A stretch of DNA of 64,000 bases from Promicromonospora panici. Its GTDB lineage: Bacteria > Actinomycetota > Actinomycetes > Actinomycetales > Cellulomonadaceae. Below are positions 7,840 to 16,126 of this stretch, in pieces. The stretch covers positions 62,001 to 126,000 of the forward strand of contig NZ_UWYY01000019.1 of assembly GCF_900608595.1 (NCBI RefSeq). The letters are read 5' to 3'. The stretch's first letter is position 1. Every line of letters begins with the position of its first letter. Made by a program: the position numbers and the translations under genes. The notes below the pieces were generated by a model that worked only from the letters and a program-made list of their open reading frames with translations, made no database searches and was not told the origin of the DNA.

Positions 7840-9432
7840 ATGCCGAACGCCGCACCGACGCTGCGCCTCGAGGGAGTTGCCAAATCCTTCGGACCCGTGG
7901 CCGCGCTCCGCTCCGGCACCCTGGTGGTCCAGCCGGGCAGCATCCACGCCCTGGTCGGAGAGAACGGCGCGGGCAAGTCCACGCTGGTCAAGATCGTGGG
8001 CGGCGTGCACCGCCGCGACGCGGGAACCGTCGAGCTCGACGGCGAGCCCGTCGACTTCGCCGGACCCGCCGAGGCCAAGACCGCCGGCGTCGCCGTGATC
8101 CACCAGGAGCCCGCGAGCTTCCCGGACCTGACGGTCACCGAGAACATCTTCCTGGGCCGCGAGCCGCTCGGCAGCCTCCGCCGGATCGACCGCCGCGCCA
8201 TGCGCGACGGCGCCCGCAAGCTGTTCCGGGACCTCGGCGTCGACCTCGACCCGGACCGTCCCGCCGAGGGCCTGTCCATCGCGGACCAGCAGATCGTCGA
8301 GATCGCCAAGGCGATCTCCCTCGATGCCCGCCTCCTGATCATGGACGAGCCGACGGCGGCACTGAGCGCCGTCGAGGTACGCCGCCTGTTCGGGGTGGCC
8401 CGGGGTCTGCGTGACGCCGGCCGCGCCGTCGTCTTCATCTCGCACCGCCTCGACGAGGTGGCCGACCTCTGCGACACGGTCACCGTCATGCGCGACGGCG
8501 AGCACGTCTCGACGGACGCAGTCGCCGACGTCACGTCCGACGAGCTGGTGCGGCGCATGGTGGGCCGCGCGGTCTCCGAGCTCTACCCCAAGGTGCCGAG
8601 CACGGTCGGCGAGGTGGTGCTGCGGGTCGAGGGGCTGGAGTCCACCGGCACCTTCCACGACGTGTCCTTCGACGTCCGGGCGGGCGAGATCGTCGGCCTG
8701 GCAGGCCTCGTCGGCGCGGGGCGCAGCGAGATCGCCCGCGCGGTGTTCGGCGTCGACCACTACTCCGCTGGGCGCGTCGTCGTCGGCGGGCGGACGCTGC
8801 GACCGGGCGACCCCGCCGCGGCGATCGCCGCGGGCGTCGCCCTCGTCCCGGAGGACCGGCGCCTGCAGGGCCTGGTCACGGAGTCGTCGGTGAGCCGCAA
8901 CGTTTCCTCGGTCGTGCTTCGACGACGACGCGGCCCGAGGGACGAGGGCGGCGTCCGAGGAGAAGGGCGCGAAGGCCCTGCGCGACGTCGCTTGGCCCGC
9001 CTCGGCATCCTGCTGCCCGACGCCGAGGCGCGCCTCGCGCGCGACTGGTCCGGCCGGCTCTCGGTGAAGGCCGGGGCGCTGGACGCGCCGGCCACCACGA
9101 TGAGCGGCGGCAACCAGCAGAAGGTGGTGCTGGCGAAATGGCTGGCCACCGACCCGAAGGTACTCATGGTCGACGAGCCGACCCGCGGCATCGACGTCGG
9201 CACCAAGGCCGAGGTGCACCGGCTGCTGTCCACCCTGGCGGCCGAAGGGCTGGCCGTCCTCATGATCTCGTCCGAGCTGCCGGAGGTACTGGGCATGGCC
9301 GACCGCGTGCTCGTGGTGCGCGAAGGGCGCATCGTCAGCGAGCTGACTCGCGCCGAGGCGACGCCGGAGGCCGTGATGCGCGCGGCGACACCCGGCGCGT
9401 CCGCGGAGCAGGCGTCCGGGGGTGCGGCATGA
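7840..9432 (+). CDS. rhaT: Rhamnose ABC importer, ATP-binding protein (RbsA-like tandem ATPase)
   Basis: A 530-residue protein with two ABC domains. The first has Walker A GENGAGKST (about residues 40-48) and Walker B LLIMDEPTAALS. The second has the degenerate Walker A GLVGAGRSE (about 289), signature SGGNQQK (about 422) and VDEPTRGID, the pattern of sugar ATPases such as RbsA. ATG 7840 follows CGGAGAG. The stop overlaps the next permease by 4 bases. Anomaly: from about 8917 to 8990 (LRRRRGPRDEGGVRG...) codon third positions are AT-rich while another frame of the same DNA is nearly 100% G/C there, suggesting a pair of compensating frameshifts or base-call errors. The rhamnose assignment rests on the operon and binding protein. 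Confidence 0.88.
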   Translation: MPNAAPTLRLEGVAKSFGPVAALRSGTLVVQPGSIHALVGENGAGKSTLVKIVGGVHRRDAGTVELDGEPVDFAGPAEAKTAGVAVIHQEPASFPDLTVTENIFLGREPLGSLRRIDRRAMRDGARKLFRDLGVDLDPDRPAEGLSIADQQIVEIAKAISLDARLLIMDEPTAALSAVEVRRLFGVARGLRDAGRAVVFISHRLDEVADLCDTVTVMRDGEHVSTDAVADVTSDELVRRMVGRAVSELYPKVPSTVGEVVLRVEGLESTGTFHDVSFDVRAGEIVGLAGLVGAGRSEIARAVFGVDHYSAGRVVVGGRTLRPGDPAAAIAAGVALVPEDRRLQGLVTESSVSRNVSSVVLRRRRGPRDEGGVRGEGREGPARRRLARLGILLPDAEARLARDWSGRLSVKAGALDAPATTMSGGNQQKVVLAKWLATDPKVLMVDEPTRGIDVGTKAEVHRLLSTLAAEGLAVLMISSELPEVLGMADRVLVVREGRIVSELTRAEATPEAVMRAATPGASAEQASGGAA

Positions 9433-10499
9433 GGACGGTGCTCCGCCGCCGCGAGGCCGGCATCGCCCTCGTCCTCCTGGTGGTCATCGGTGTGACCACG
9501 GCGATCCAGCCCGGGTTCCTGCTCAGCGGGGGCGGCTGGCGCGACCTGCTGCTCACGCCGTCGATCCTGGTGGTGCTCGCCGTCGGCCAGGCGGTGGTCG
9601 TGATCACGCGGAACGTCGACCTGTCGGTGGGGTCGGTGCTCGGGCTGACGGCCTACCTGACCGGCCGGCTGTTCATCGATGTCCCCGACCTGCCGATCGT
9701 GGTGGTGGCGCTGGTCGCCGTCATCACCGGCACGCTGCTGGGCCTGGTCAACGGTGCCATCGTGGCCTTGGCCCGGGTGCCCGCCCTCGTCATCACGCTC
9801 GGCACCCTGTACGTCTATCGCGGGGTGACGCTGACCTGGGCCGGCAGCGACCGGATCGACGCCGGCGACATGCCACGCACCTTCCTCGCCCTGGGCACCC
9901 GGCAGGTGCTGGGGATCCCCGTGCTGACGATCGTCGCCGCCATCGTGCTGGCCGCCGTCGGCTACTACATGTACACCTCGCGGGGCGGCCGGCAGCTGTA
10001 CGCCATCGGGTCGGACCCCGACGCCGCGACGCTGCAGGGCCTGCCCGTCCGCCGTCGGCTGCTGTGGGCGTTCGCGCTGAACGGTGCGCTCGCCGGCCTG
10101 GCCGGGGTGATGTTCGCCGCCCGGTACGGGACGGTGTCCTCGGGTGCGGGAACCGGCATGGAGCTGCAGGTCGTCGGCGCCGTGGTGGTGGGCGGCGTCG
10201 CGATCTTCGGCGGCAGCGGCACCGTGGCGGGCGCCGCGCTCGGCGCGATGCTGCTGCTCACGATCAACCGGGCCCTGCCCGTCGTCGGGATCCCCGACTT
10301 CTGGCAACGCGCCGTGGTGGGCGCGCTCATCATCGGCGCCATCGCGCTGGACCGCGTGCTCGCGAACCGCCGCTCGCGGCGCCTGGCCGCCGAACGAGAC
10401 GCCGGACCGCCCGGCAGCGCCGGACCGCCCGACGGGTCCCGGCCAGAACAGACGCCGCCCGGCGCAGGCCCGAGCGACCGCGAGGAGGCGACCGCATGA
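9429..10499 (+). CDS. rhaP: Rhamnose ABC importer permease 1 (RbsC-like)
   Basis: A 356-residue BPD_transp_2-type permease with 8-10 membrane segments. Family landmarks are VVITRNVDLSVGSVLGLTAY near residues 59-78 and VVGAVVVGGVAIFGGSGTVAGAA in the last third, both hallmarks of RbsC-type permeases. The start ATG overlaps the ATPase stop (ATGA). The last roughly 40 residues are a hydrophilic Gly/Pro/Asp-rich tail, longer than usual. It pairs with the next gene, giving the RhaT-P-Q-S layout known for rhamnose importers in several phyla. Confidence 0.9.
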   Translation: MRTVLRRREAGIALVLLVVIGVTTAIQPGFLLSGGGWRDLLLTPSILVVLAVGQAVVVITRNVDLSVGSVLGLTAYLTGRLFIDVPDLPIVVVALVAVITGTLLGLVNGAIVALARVPALVITLGTLYVYRGVTLTWAGSDRIDAGDMPRTFLALGTRQVLGIPVLTIVAAIVLAAVGYYMYTSRGGRQLYAIGSDPDAATLQGLPVRRRLLWAFALNGALAGLAGVMFAARYGTVSSGAGTGMELQVVGAVVVGGVAIFGGSGTVAGAALGAMLLLTINRALPVVGIPDFWQRAVVGALIIGAIALDRVLANRRSRRLAAERDAGPPGSAGPPDGSRPEQTPPGAGPSDREEATA

Positions 10500-11494
10500 G
10501 GACCCACGCCCGCCCGTGGTGGCAGCGTGCGCTGCTCACCCGCGAGATGCTGACCATCCTGATCCTGGTCGTGGCCTGGATCGTCGCGGCCTCGGTCGTG
10601 CAGGGCTTCGACGGCCCGCTCACCATCACCTACCTGGTGCTCGACGTCGCCCCCGTGCTGCTCATCGCGCTGCCGATGACCCTGATCATCGGCACCGGGG
10701 AGATCGATCTGTCGGTCGCCTCGGTGGTGGGGCTCTCCAGCGTGACGTTCGGGCTGCTGTACCAGGCGGGGCTCGGGCTCGGCGTGGGGCTGCTGGTCTC
10801 GGTCCTGCTGGGAGCGGTGTGCGGCGCGGTCAACGGGGCGCTCGTCGCCTACGGAGGCCTGCCCTCGCTGGCCGTCACCATCGGCTCGCTCGCCCTGTAC
10901 CGGGGCCTGGCCGTCGGCCTCCTCGGCACGACGGCGGTCACCGGCTTCCCCGAGTCCTGGACCGACGGCGCCACGGAGAACCTCGGAGAGTCGCCCTACC
11001 CGGTGATCACCCTCGGGCTCCTCGCGCTGATCGCCGTGTTCGCGGTCCTGCTGCACGCGACGCCGTTCGGCCGGAACGTGCTGGACATCGGCCGCAGCCG
11101 CGAGGCCGCCCGGTTCTCCGGCGTCGACGTCAAGCGGACCCTGCTGATCCTGTTCGTGCTGTCCGGCGCGGTGTCGGCGCTTGCGGGCGTCTACTACACG
11201 CTCCGCTACGGCAGCGCCCGCGGCGACAACGCGACGGGACTGGAGCTGCAGGTCGTCGCGGCCGTGCTGCTCGGCGGCGTGTCGATCTTCGGCGGGCGCG
11301 GCGCGATCCACGGCGTGGTCGCGGGCGTCCTGCTCATCGGGGTGCTCGGCAGCGCGCTGCGCCTGGAGAGCGTCACCGTCAACGTCATCAACATCGTGAT
11401 CGGCGCGGCCCTTGTCGTGTCGGTGGTCGCACCGCGCATCGCGGGCGGCTTGAGAGTTCGACGGCGGAACCCCGCCGTCGGGCAAGGAACATAG
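10496..11494 (+). CDS. rhaQ: Rhamnose ABC importer permease 2 (RbsC-like)
   Basis: A 332-residue membrane permease paralogous to the preceding one. LIIGTGEIDLSVASVVGLSS and VVAAVLLGGVSIFGGRGAIHG are the two conserved permease signatures. ATG 10496 overlaps the previous stop by 4 bases and has GAGGAGG just upstream. Two different permeases with a tandem ATPase and a following lipoprotein are typical of RhaSTPQ rather than RbsABC, where one permease homodimerises. Confidence 0.9.
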   Translation: MRTHARPWWQRALLTREMLTILILVVAWIVAASVVQGFDGPLTITYLVLDVAPVLLIALPMTLIIGTGEIDLSVASVVGLSSVTFGLLYQAGLGLGVGLLVSVLLGAVCGAVNGALVAYGGLPSLAVTIGSLALYRGLAVGLLGTTAVTGFPESWTDGATENLGESPYPVITLGLLALIAVFAVLLHATPFGRNVLDIGRSREAARFSGVDVKRTLLILFVLSGAVSALAGVYYTLRYGSARGDNATGLELQVVAAVLLGGVSIFGGRGAIHGVVAGVLLIGVLGSALRLESVTVNVINIVIGAALVVSVVAPRIAGGLRVRRRNPAVGQGT

Positions 11495-11505
11495 GGAGAC
11501 GGACG

Positions 11506-12519
11506 ATGAAGTTCACATCTGTGCTCGCGGCCGGAACGGCCGCCGTGCTGGCACTGGGGCTGACCGCGTGCGGTTCGAGCGACGACGGGGGCGGTGGTGG
11601 CACCGAGGACGTGACCATCACCATGCTGCCCAAGAACCTGGGCAACCCGTACTTCGAGGCGTCGACGGCGGGCGCGGAGGAGGCGGCCGGGGAGCTGGGC
11701 GCCACGGTCGAGGAGGTCGGGCCCGACACCGCCTCGCCCGACGCACAGGTGCCGTTCATCAACACCGCCGCGCAGCAGGGCGTCGCCGCGCTGGTGGTGT
11801 CGGCCAACGACCCCACGGCGATCGGCGACGCGCTGCAGGAGGCACGGGACGCGGGCACCAAGGTGGTCACGTTCGACTCGGACACGGAGCCGCAGTTCCG
11901 CGACCTGTTCGTCAACCAGGCCTCGGCAGAGGGCATCGCGGACAAGCAGCTCGAGCTGATCTCGGACCAGATCGGCGGTGAGGGCGAGATCGCGATCCTG
12001 TCGGCGTCGGCCAACGCGACCAACCAGAACGCATGGATCGCGCTGATGGAGGAGAAGCTCGCCTCCGACTACCCGGACATCGAGCTGGTCGAGACCGTCT
12101 ACGGCGACGACGACGACCAGACGTCGTTCGACAAGACCGCGGCGCTGCTCCAGTCGCACCCCGACCTGAAGGGCATCGTCTCGCCCACGACTGTCGGCAT
12201 CGCCGCGGCGGCGCGCTACGTGTCGACGTCGGAGTACAAGGGCAAGGTCGCCGTGACCGGGCTCGGTACCCCCAACCAGATGCGCGAGTACGTCGAGGAC
12301 GGCACCGTCGAGGCGTTCGCGCTGTGGAACCCGACCGACCTGGGCTACCTGGCGACGCAGGCCGCCGCCGCCCTCGCCGCGGGCGACATCACGGGCGAGG
12401 AGGGCGACACCTTCGAGGCCGGCCGCCTCGGCGAGTTCACGGTGGGGGCAGACGGCGAGGTGCTGCTCGGCGAGCCGTTCGTGTTCGACGAGAGCAACAT
12501 CGCGGACTTCGACTTCTGA
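11506..12519 (+). CDS. rhaS: Rhamnose-binding lipoprotein of the ABC importer
   Basis: A 337-residue sugar-binding protein anchored outside the membrane. The signal peptide ends in a lipobox with Cys22 (LGLTACG). The mature part is a type 1 periplasmic-binding fold (ITMLPKNLGNPYFEASTAGA at the start; EAFALWNPTDLGYLATQAAA near the end). This last motif, with W-N-P-x-D-L-G, is characteristic of rhamnose-binding RhaS proteins. ATG 11506 follows AGGGAGA. It is the last gene of the importer operon; a family C hairpin follows at 12536. Confidence 0.9.
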   Translation: MKFTSVLAAGTAAVLALGLTACGSSDDGGGGGTEDVTITMLPKNLGNPYFEASTAGAEEAAGELGATVEEVGPDTASPDAQVPFINTAAQQGVAALVVSANDPTAIGDALQEARDAGTKVVTFDSDTEPQFRDLFVNQASAEGIADKQLELISDQIGGEGEIAILSASANATNQNAWIALMEEKLASDYPDIELVETVYGDDDDQTSFDKTAALLQSHPDLKGIVSPTTVGIAAAARYVSTSEYKGKVAVTGLGTPNQMREYVEDGTVEAFALWNPTDLGYLATQAAAALAAGDITGEEGDTFEAGRLGEFTVGADGEVLLGEPFVFDESNIADFDF

Positions 12520-12535
12520 CCCCGCCGCCCGACGT

Positions 12536-12603
12536 CCTGGTTGTGAGCATGATCGTTGCGCCTGAAACGGGCGTGCAGCCACAACTTCACGCTCACAACC
12601 AGG
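12536..12603. terminator. Hairpin repeat, family C copy 1
   Basis: Stem CCTGGTTGTGAGC (12536-12548) pairs perfectly with 12591-12603. The inner left arm (TGATCGTTGCG) and the loop (CCTGAAACGGGCGTG) match the copies at 31263 and, inverted, 41248, while the inner right arm has diverged. It lies 17 bases after rhaS and is a likely terminator. Confidence 0.65.
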
Positions 12604-12751
12604 AGGGGCTGATACGGCGGGAGCGGGCAGGAAGTTCACCCGCGTTCCCGGGGTGAAAGCCGGGTCGACGGCGCTCGGGTGCGCCTAGGGTCCCTGTGTT
12701 ATTTGTGTCGTTTGCGCTGGCGCGAGCGACACTCGACACGAGGAGGACTTT

Positions 12752-14755
12752 GTGGCTCGGCACGCGGCAGCACAGGCATCGCGATCGAAGCTAGGGGCTT
12801 CGGTCGCCCGCACCGTGGTGGGCAGGACGATCATCCTCGGCGTGGCGCCGGCGATAGTGCTCGGCGGCGCGCTCGCGCCGACGGCGACGGCGGAGACGCT
12901 GGCGCCCGCGCTCGAACCCGAGGGGACCTCAGCCGTCCCCAACGCCACCGACTCGGCGCTCCCGGAGACCGGCACCGCCGAGGCGACCGTCGACGTTCTC
13001 GAGGTCGCTGCCGCCCCCGAGGCGGGGAGCGAGCCGGTCGAGGACGTCACCGCGACGGAGCCCGAGCCGAGCGCCGAGACCGGCGAGGTGGCCGACGGCG
13101 AGATCGTGCTCGACACCACCGACGCCGAAGGACGCATCGCCGGCACGGTCGAGGCGCCCGGCGGCTTCCAGACCGTCGGCGCGTCGTGGCCGGCTCCCAT
13201 CGACGGCCTGGTTCCCGAGCTGCAGGTGCGCGCCCGCGCCCTGAACGGCACCTGGGGCCCGTGGGCAGTCCTCGAGAAGGCGCCCCAGGGCGCCGACGAG
13301 GGTTCCGCCGTCATGGCCTCCGACCCGGCCTACCTGGGTGAGGCCGACGCGGTGCAGCTCGCGACCGTGGACGAGACGAAGGCGGTGCCCGAGGGGGTCG
13401 AGCTCAGCCTCGTGTCCTCCGAGGCGACGACGATGTCCGCGGCGAGCACGTCCGGTGAGGTGGCGCCGGCGTCCGCGACGGACGGACCGACCATCATCAC
13501 GCGCGAGGAGTGGGGCGCAGCGCCCCAGTGCGCCGACCCGGGCAGCGGTCCCACCTGGTTCCCGGCCGAGGGTGGCCTCAAGGGCGCCACGGTGCACCAC
13601 ACCGTCAACCCGAACGACTACAGCACCGTCGCCGAGGCCATGCGGGCCATCCGCAACGACCAGGCGTACCACCAGCACACCAACGGCTGGTGCGACATCG
13701 GCTACAACTTCCTGGTCGACAAGTGGGGCAACATCTACGAGGGGGCCGACGGCAGCATCGAGGAGCCGATCATCGGCGCCCACGCAGGGGGCTTCAACAC
13801 GGGCACGGTGGGCATCGCGATGCTCGGCACCTTCACCACCGAAGCGGGCGTGACGCCGTCCGCCGCGCAGCAGGACGGCGTGGCGCACATCGCGGGCTAC
13901 CGGCTGGCGGAGTACGACATCAACCCGGACGAGTCGGCGACCTTCACGGCCGCCAGCTCCGGCGGTCGTTTCGCAGCGGGTCAGCAGGTGACGCTGCCGC
14001 GCATCTTCGGCCACCGCGACACCCACTACACGGAGTGCCCCGGCACACTCGCCTACCCGCTGCTCCCGGGTATCCGGGACAAGGCGGCGCTGTACGCGGA
14101 GCAGTACAACGCAACGGTGGAGGAGAAGCACGTCAACGTGGTCCAGGCCGTCTACATGGACAGCCTGGGGCGCGCGGCCACGGCGAGCGAGATCGACTTC
14201 TGGGCGGAGAAGGTCGAGGACAGAGGCACGGGCCCGCTGGCGGACGCGATCGAGGTCTCTACCAAGTACCGCTCGGCGCGCATCGTCTCGGCGTACGAGG
14301 GCACGCTGGGCTACACGCCGTCGTCGTCGGCGATCTCCACCCACCTTGAGGCCATCAAGAAGGGCACCCGGGTGATCGACGAGGTCGAGCTGTTCCTGCT
14401 GGGCAACCCGAAGTACTACAGCCGCGTGGGCGGCACGGACAACGCATACGTGACGGCGCTGTACCGGCACATCCTGCACCGCTCGCCCACGGCGTCCCAG
14501 CTCCAGCACTGGACGGACCGTCTGCCGACCCTCGGTCGCGCGGGCGTCGCGAACTCGCTGTGGAAAAACCCCCAGGCGGTGCGGCTGCGGATCGCGGCGG
14601 CGTACCAGCACTACCTGGGCGTCGCACCGACGGCGTCGCAGGTGGACTTCTGGGAGGCCAAGCTGGCGAACCACGCGGGCCTGAGCGAGGCTCCGCTGCG
14701 TCGCGGCCTCATCGTGTCGGGCAAGTACACCGCCCGCGCGGACGCGCTGTACTGA
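12752..14755 (+). CDS. Secreted peptidoglycan-recognition N-acetylmuramoyl-L-alanine amidase with DUF4214-like repeats
   Basis: A 667-residue exported protein; GTG 12752 follows AGGAGGACTT. Residues 1-50 form a long signal peptide ending near PTATA. An acidic, Ala-rich linker follows, then a PGRP/Amidase_2 domain from about residue 248 (TIITREEWGAAPQCADPG). Likely zinc ligands are the first His of VHHTVNPND and His/Cys in IFGHRDTHYTECPG, so it should be catalytically active. The C-terminal third has three DUF4214-like helical repeats (for example VYMDSLGRAATASEIDFWAE and YQHYLGVAPTASQVDFWEAK), probably for wall binding. It interrupts the rhamnose locus, is flanked by palindromic repeats on both sides and has no evident link to sugar use. 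Confidence 0.9.
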   Translation: MARHAAAQASRSKLGASVARTVVGRTIILGVAPAIVLGGALAPTATAETLAPALEPEGTSAVPNATDSALPETGTAEATVDVLEVAAAPEAGSEPVEDVTATEPEPSAETGEVADGEIVLDTTDAEGRIAGTVEAPGGFQTVGASWPAPIDGLVPELQVRARALNGTWGPWAVLEKAPQGADEGSAVMASDPAYLGEADAVQLATVDETKAVPEGVELSLVSSEATTMSAASTSGEVAPASATDGPTIITREEWGAAPQCADPGSGPTWFPAEGGLKGATVHHTVNPNDYSTVAEAMRAIRNDQAYHQHTNGWCDIGYNFLVDKWGNIYEGADGSIEEPIIGAHAGGFNTGTVGIAMLGTFTTEAGVTPSAAQQDGVAHIAGYRLAEYDINPDESATFTAASSGGRFAAGQQVTLPRIFGHRDTHYTECPGTLAYPLLPGIRDKAALYAEQYNATVEEKHVNVVQAVYMDSLGRAATASEIDFWAEKVEDRGTGPLADAIEVSTKYRSARIVSAYEGTLGYTPSSSAISTHLEAIKKGTRVIDEVELFLLGNPKYYSRVGGTDNAYVTALYRHILHRSPTASQLQHWTDRLPTLGRAGVANSLWKNPQAVRLRIAAAYQHYLGVAPTASQVDFWEAKLANHAGLSEAPLRRGLIVSGKYTARADALY

Positions 14756-14778
14756 CCCCAGGCCGCACGGCGGCGGCT

Positions 14779-14841
14779 GGTCGGTAGGAAGTCAGGTGAT
14801 CGGTAGTTCGAGCTGCCGATCACCTGACTGCTTGCCGATCA
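14779..14841. terminator. Palindromic repeat, family B copy 1
   Basis: Arms GTCAGGTGATCGG (14791-14803) and its exact complement (14816-14828) with a short inner stem-loop; weaker outer arms extend to 14779 and 14841. It follows the amidase gene. Nearly the same 38-base core recurs inside lutC at 43036-43073, and the arm recurs at 40481-40548. Confidence 0.65.
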
Positions 14842-14865
14842 GCGCGCTGCTCCCTGTCACGCCTC

Positions 14866-14894
14866 TTGACCGCCTGCCGTCGTCGGAATAGGGT
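14866..14894 (+). promoter_or_regulatory. Promoter of the rhaI operon
   Basis: TTGACC (14866-14871) and TAGGGT (14889-14894) with a 17-base spacer, immediately followed by the operator at 14899. Confidence 0.55.
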
Positions 14895-14898
14895 CGCA

Positions 14899-14912
14899 CT
14901 GAATCGTTTCAA
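14899..14912. promoter_or_regulatory. Operator CTGAATCGTTTCAA of the rhaI operon
   Basis: Half-sites TGAA and TTCA around TCGT, the same spacing as the rhaR/rhaM operator. Placed over the expected transcription start, 38 bases before the rhaI start codon. Confidence 0.6.
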
Positions 14913-14950
14913 GGTTGTGCACGAGGAAGTGCGCGGAGAGGAAGGACGCC

Positions 14951-16126
14951 ATGGCGGCATCCACACGGACCGAGGTGGCCAAGGCCGCGCTCCGGCAGCA
15001 GACGATCGAGCTGCCGTCGTGGGCGTTCGGCAACTCTGGCACCAGGTTCAAGGTCTTCGGTCAGCCGGGCGTGCCGCGGGACCCGTTCGAGAAGCTGGCG
15101 GACGCCGCCCAGGTGCACCGGTACAGCGGAGTCGCGCCCCGGGTCAGCCTGCACATCCCGTGGGATCTCGTCGACGACTTCGGCGTCCTCGCCCGGCACG
15201 CCGAGGACCTGGGCGTGCAGATCGGCATGATCAACTCGAACGTCTTCCAGGACGACGACTTCATGCTGGGCTCGCTCGCGCACCCCGATCCGCGCGTCCG
15301 CACCAAAGCCGTGGACCACCACAAGCAGTGCATCGACGTCATGCGGGCCACCGGGTCGAAGGACCTCAAGGTCTGGCTGTCGGACGGCCTCAACTACCCG
15401 GGCCAGGACTCGATCAGCGCCCGCCAGGACCGGATCGCCGAGTCCCTGAGCGAGATCTACGGCGCGCTCGACGACGACCAGCACATGGTGCTCGAGTACA
15501 AGTTCTTCGAGCCCTCGTTCTACGTCACCGACGTCCCGGACTGGGGCACGTCGCTGCTGCACGTCATGGCCCTGGGGGACCGGGCGAAGGTGGTGCTCGA
15601 CACCGGCCACCACGCCCCCGGGACCAACATCGAGTTCATCGTGGCCCAGCTGCTGCGGCAGGGCCGCCTCGGCGCCTTCGACTTCAACAGCCGCTTCTAC
15701 GCCGACGACGACCTCATGGTCGGCGCCGCGGACCCGTTCCAGCTCTTCCGGATCATGCACGAGATCGTGCAGGCCGGCGCGCACGCCCCGGACAGCGGGG
15801 TCAACTTCATGCTCGACCAGTGCCACAACATCGAGCCGAAGATCCCCGCCCAGATCCGTTCGGTGATGAACGTCCAGGAGGCGACGGCGAAGGCGCTGCT
15901 CGTCGACGTCGAGGCGCTGACGGCGGCCCAGCTGTCCGGTGACGTGCTCGGCGCGCACGGCGTGCTGATGGACGCGTACAACACCGACGTCCGGCCGCTC
16001 GTCGCCGAGGTGCGTGAGGGGATGGGCCTCGACCCGAACCCGACCACCGCCTTCGCGGCGTCGGGCTACGCCGAGAAGATCGCCGCTGAACGCGTCGGAG
16101 GCGCGCAGGCCGGGTGGGGCGCGTGA
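14951..16126 (+). CDS. rhaI: L-rhamnose isomerase (RhaI type)
   Basis: A 391-residue cytoplasmic metal-dependent isomerase converting L-rhamnose to L-rhamnulose. It belongs to the RhaI type (Pseudomonas stutzeri-like TIM barrel), not E. coli RhaA. Conserved blocks: RVSLHIPWDLVDD near residue 61, VLEYKFFEPSFYVTDVPDWG near 180-200, VLDTGHHAPGTNIE around 215, FDFNSRFYADDDL and MLDQCHNIEPKIPAQ around 290, which carry the metal-binding Glu, Asp and His. ATG 14951 follows GAGGAAGG; an in-frame start 12 codons upstream overlaps the leader and lacks a site. First gene of a tightly coupled operon; its stop overlaps the esterase start (GTGA). Confidence 0.95.
   Translation: MAASTRTEVAKAALRQQTIELPSWAFGNSGTRFKVFGQPGVPRDPFEKLADAAQVHRYSGVAPRVSLHIPWDLVDDFGVLARHAEDLGVQIGMINSNVFQDDDFMLGSLAHPDPRVRTKAVDHHKQCIDVMRATGSKDLKVWLSDGLNYPGQDSISARQDRIAESLSEIYGALDDDQHMVLEYKFFEPSFYVTDVPDWGTSLLHVMALGDRAKVVLDTGHHAPGTNIEFIVAQLLRQGRLGAFDFNSRFYADDDLMVGAADPFQLFRIMHEIVQAGAHAPDSGVNFMLDQCHNIEPKIPAQIRSVMNVQEATAKALLVDVEALTAAQLSGDVLGAHGVLMDAYNTDVRPLVAEVREGMGLDPNPTTAFAASGYAEKIAAERVGGAQAGWGA

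Noticed and set aside
8760..10307. Long minus-strand open frame opposite the rhamnose ATPase and permease genes
   Set aside because: Mirror frame of high-GC coding DNA; rich in His/Asp/Gln/Arg, no domain, no ribosome site.
10144..11505. Plus-strand open frame upstream of rhaS, in the RhaS frame, overlapping both permeases
   Set aside because: The true RhaS start is ATG 11506 with a lipoprotein signal; the upstream part is Arg-rich shadow sequence.
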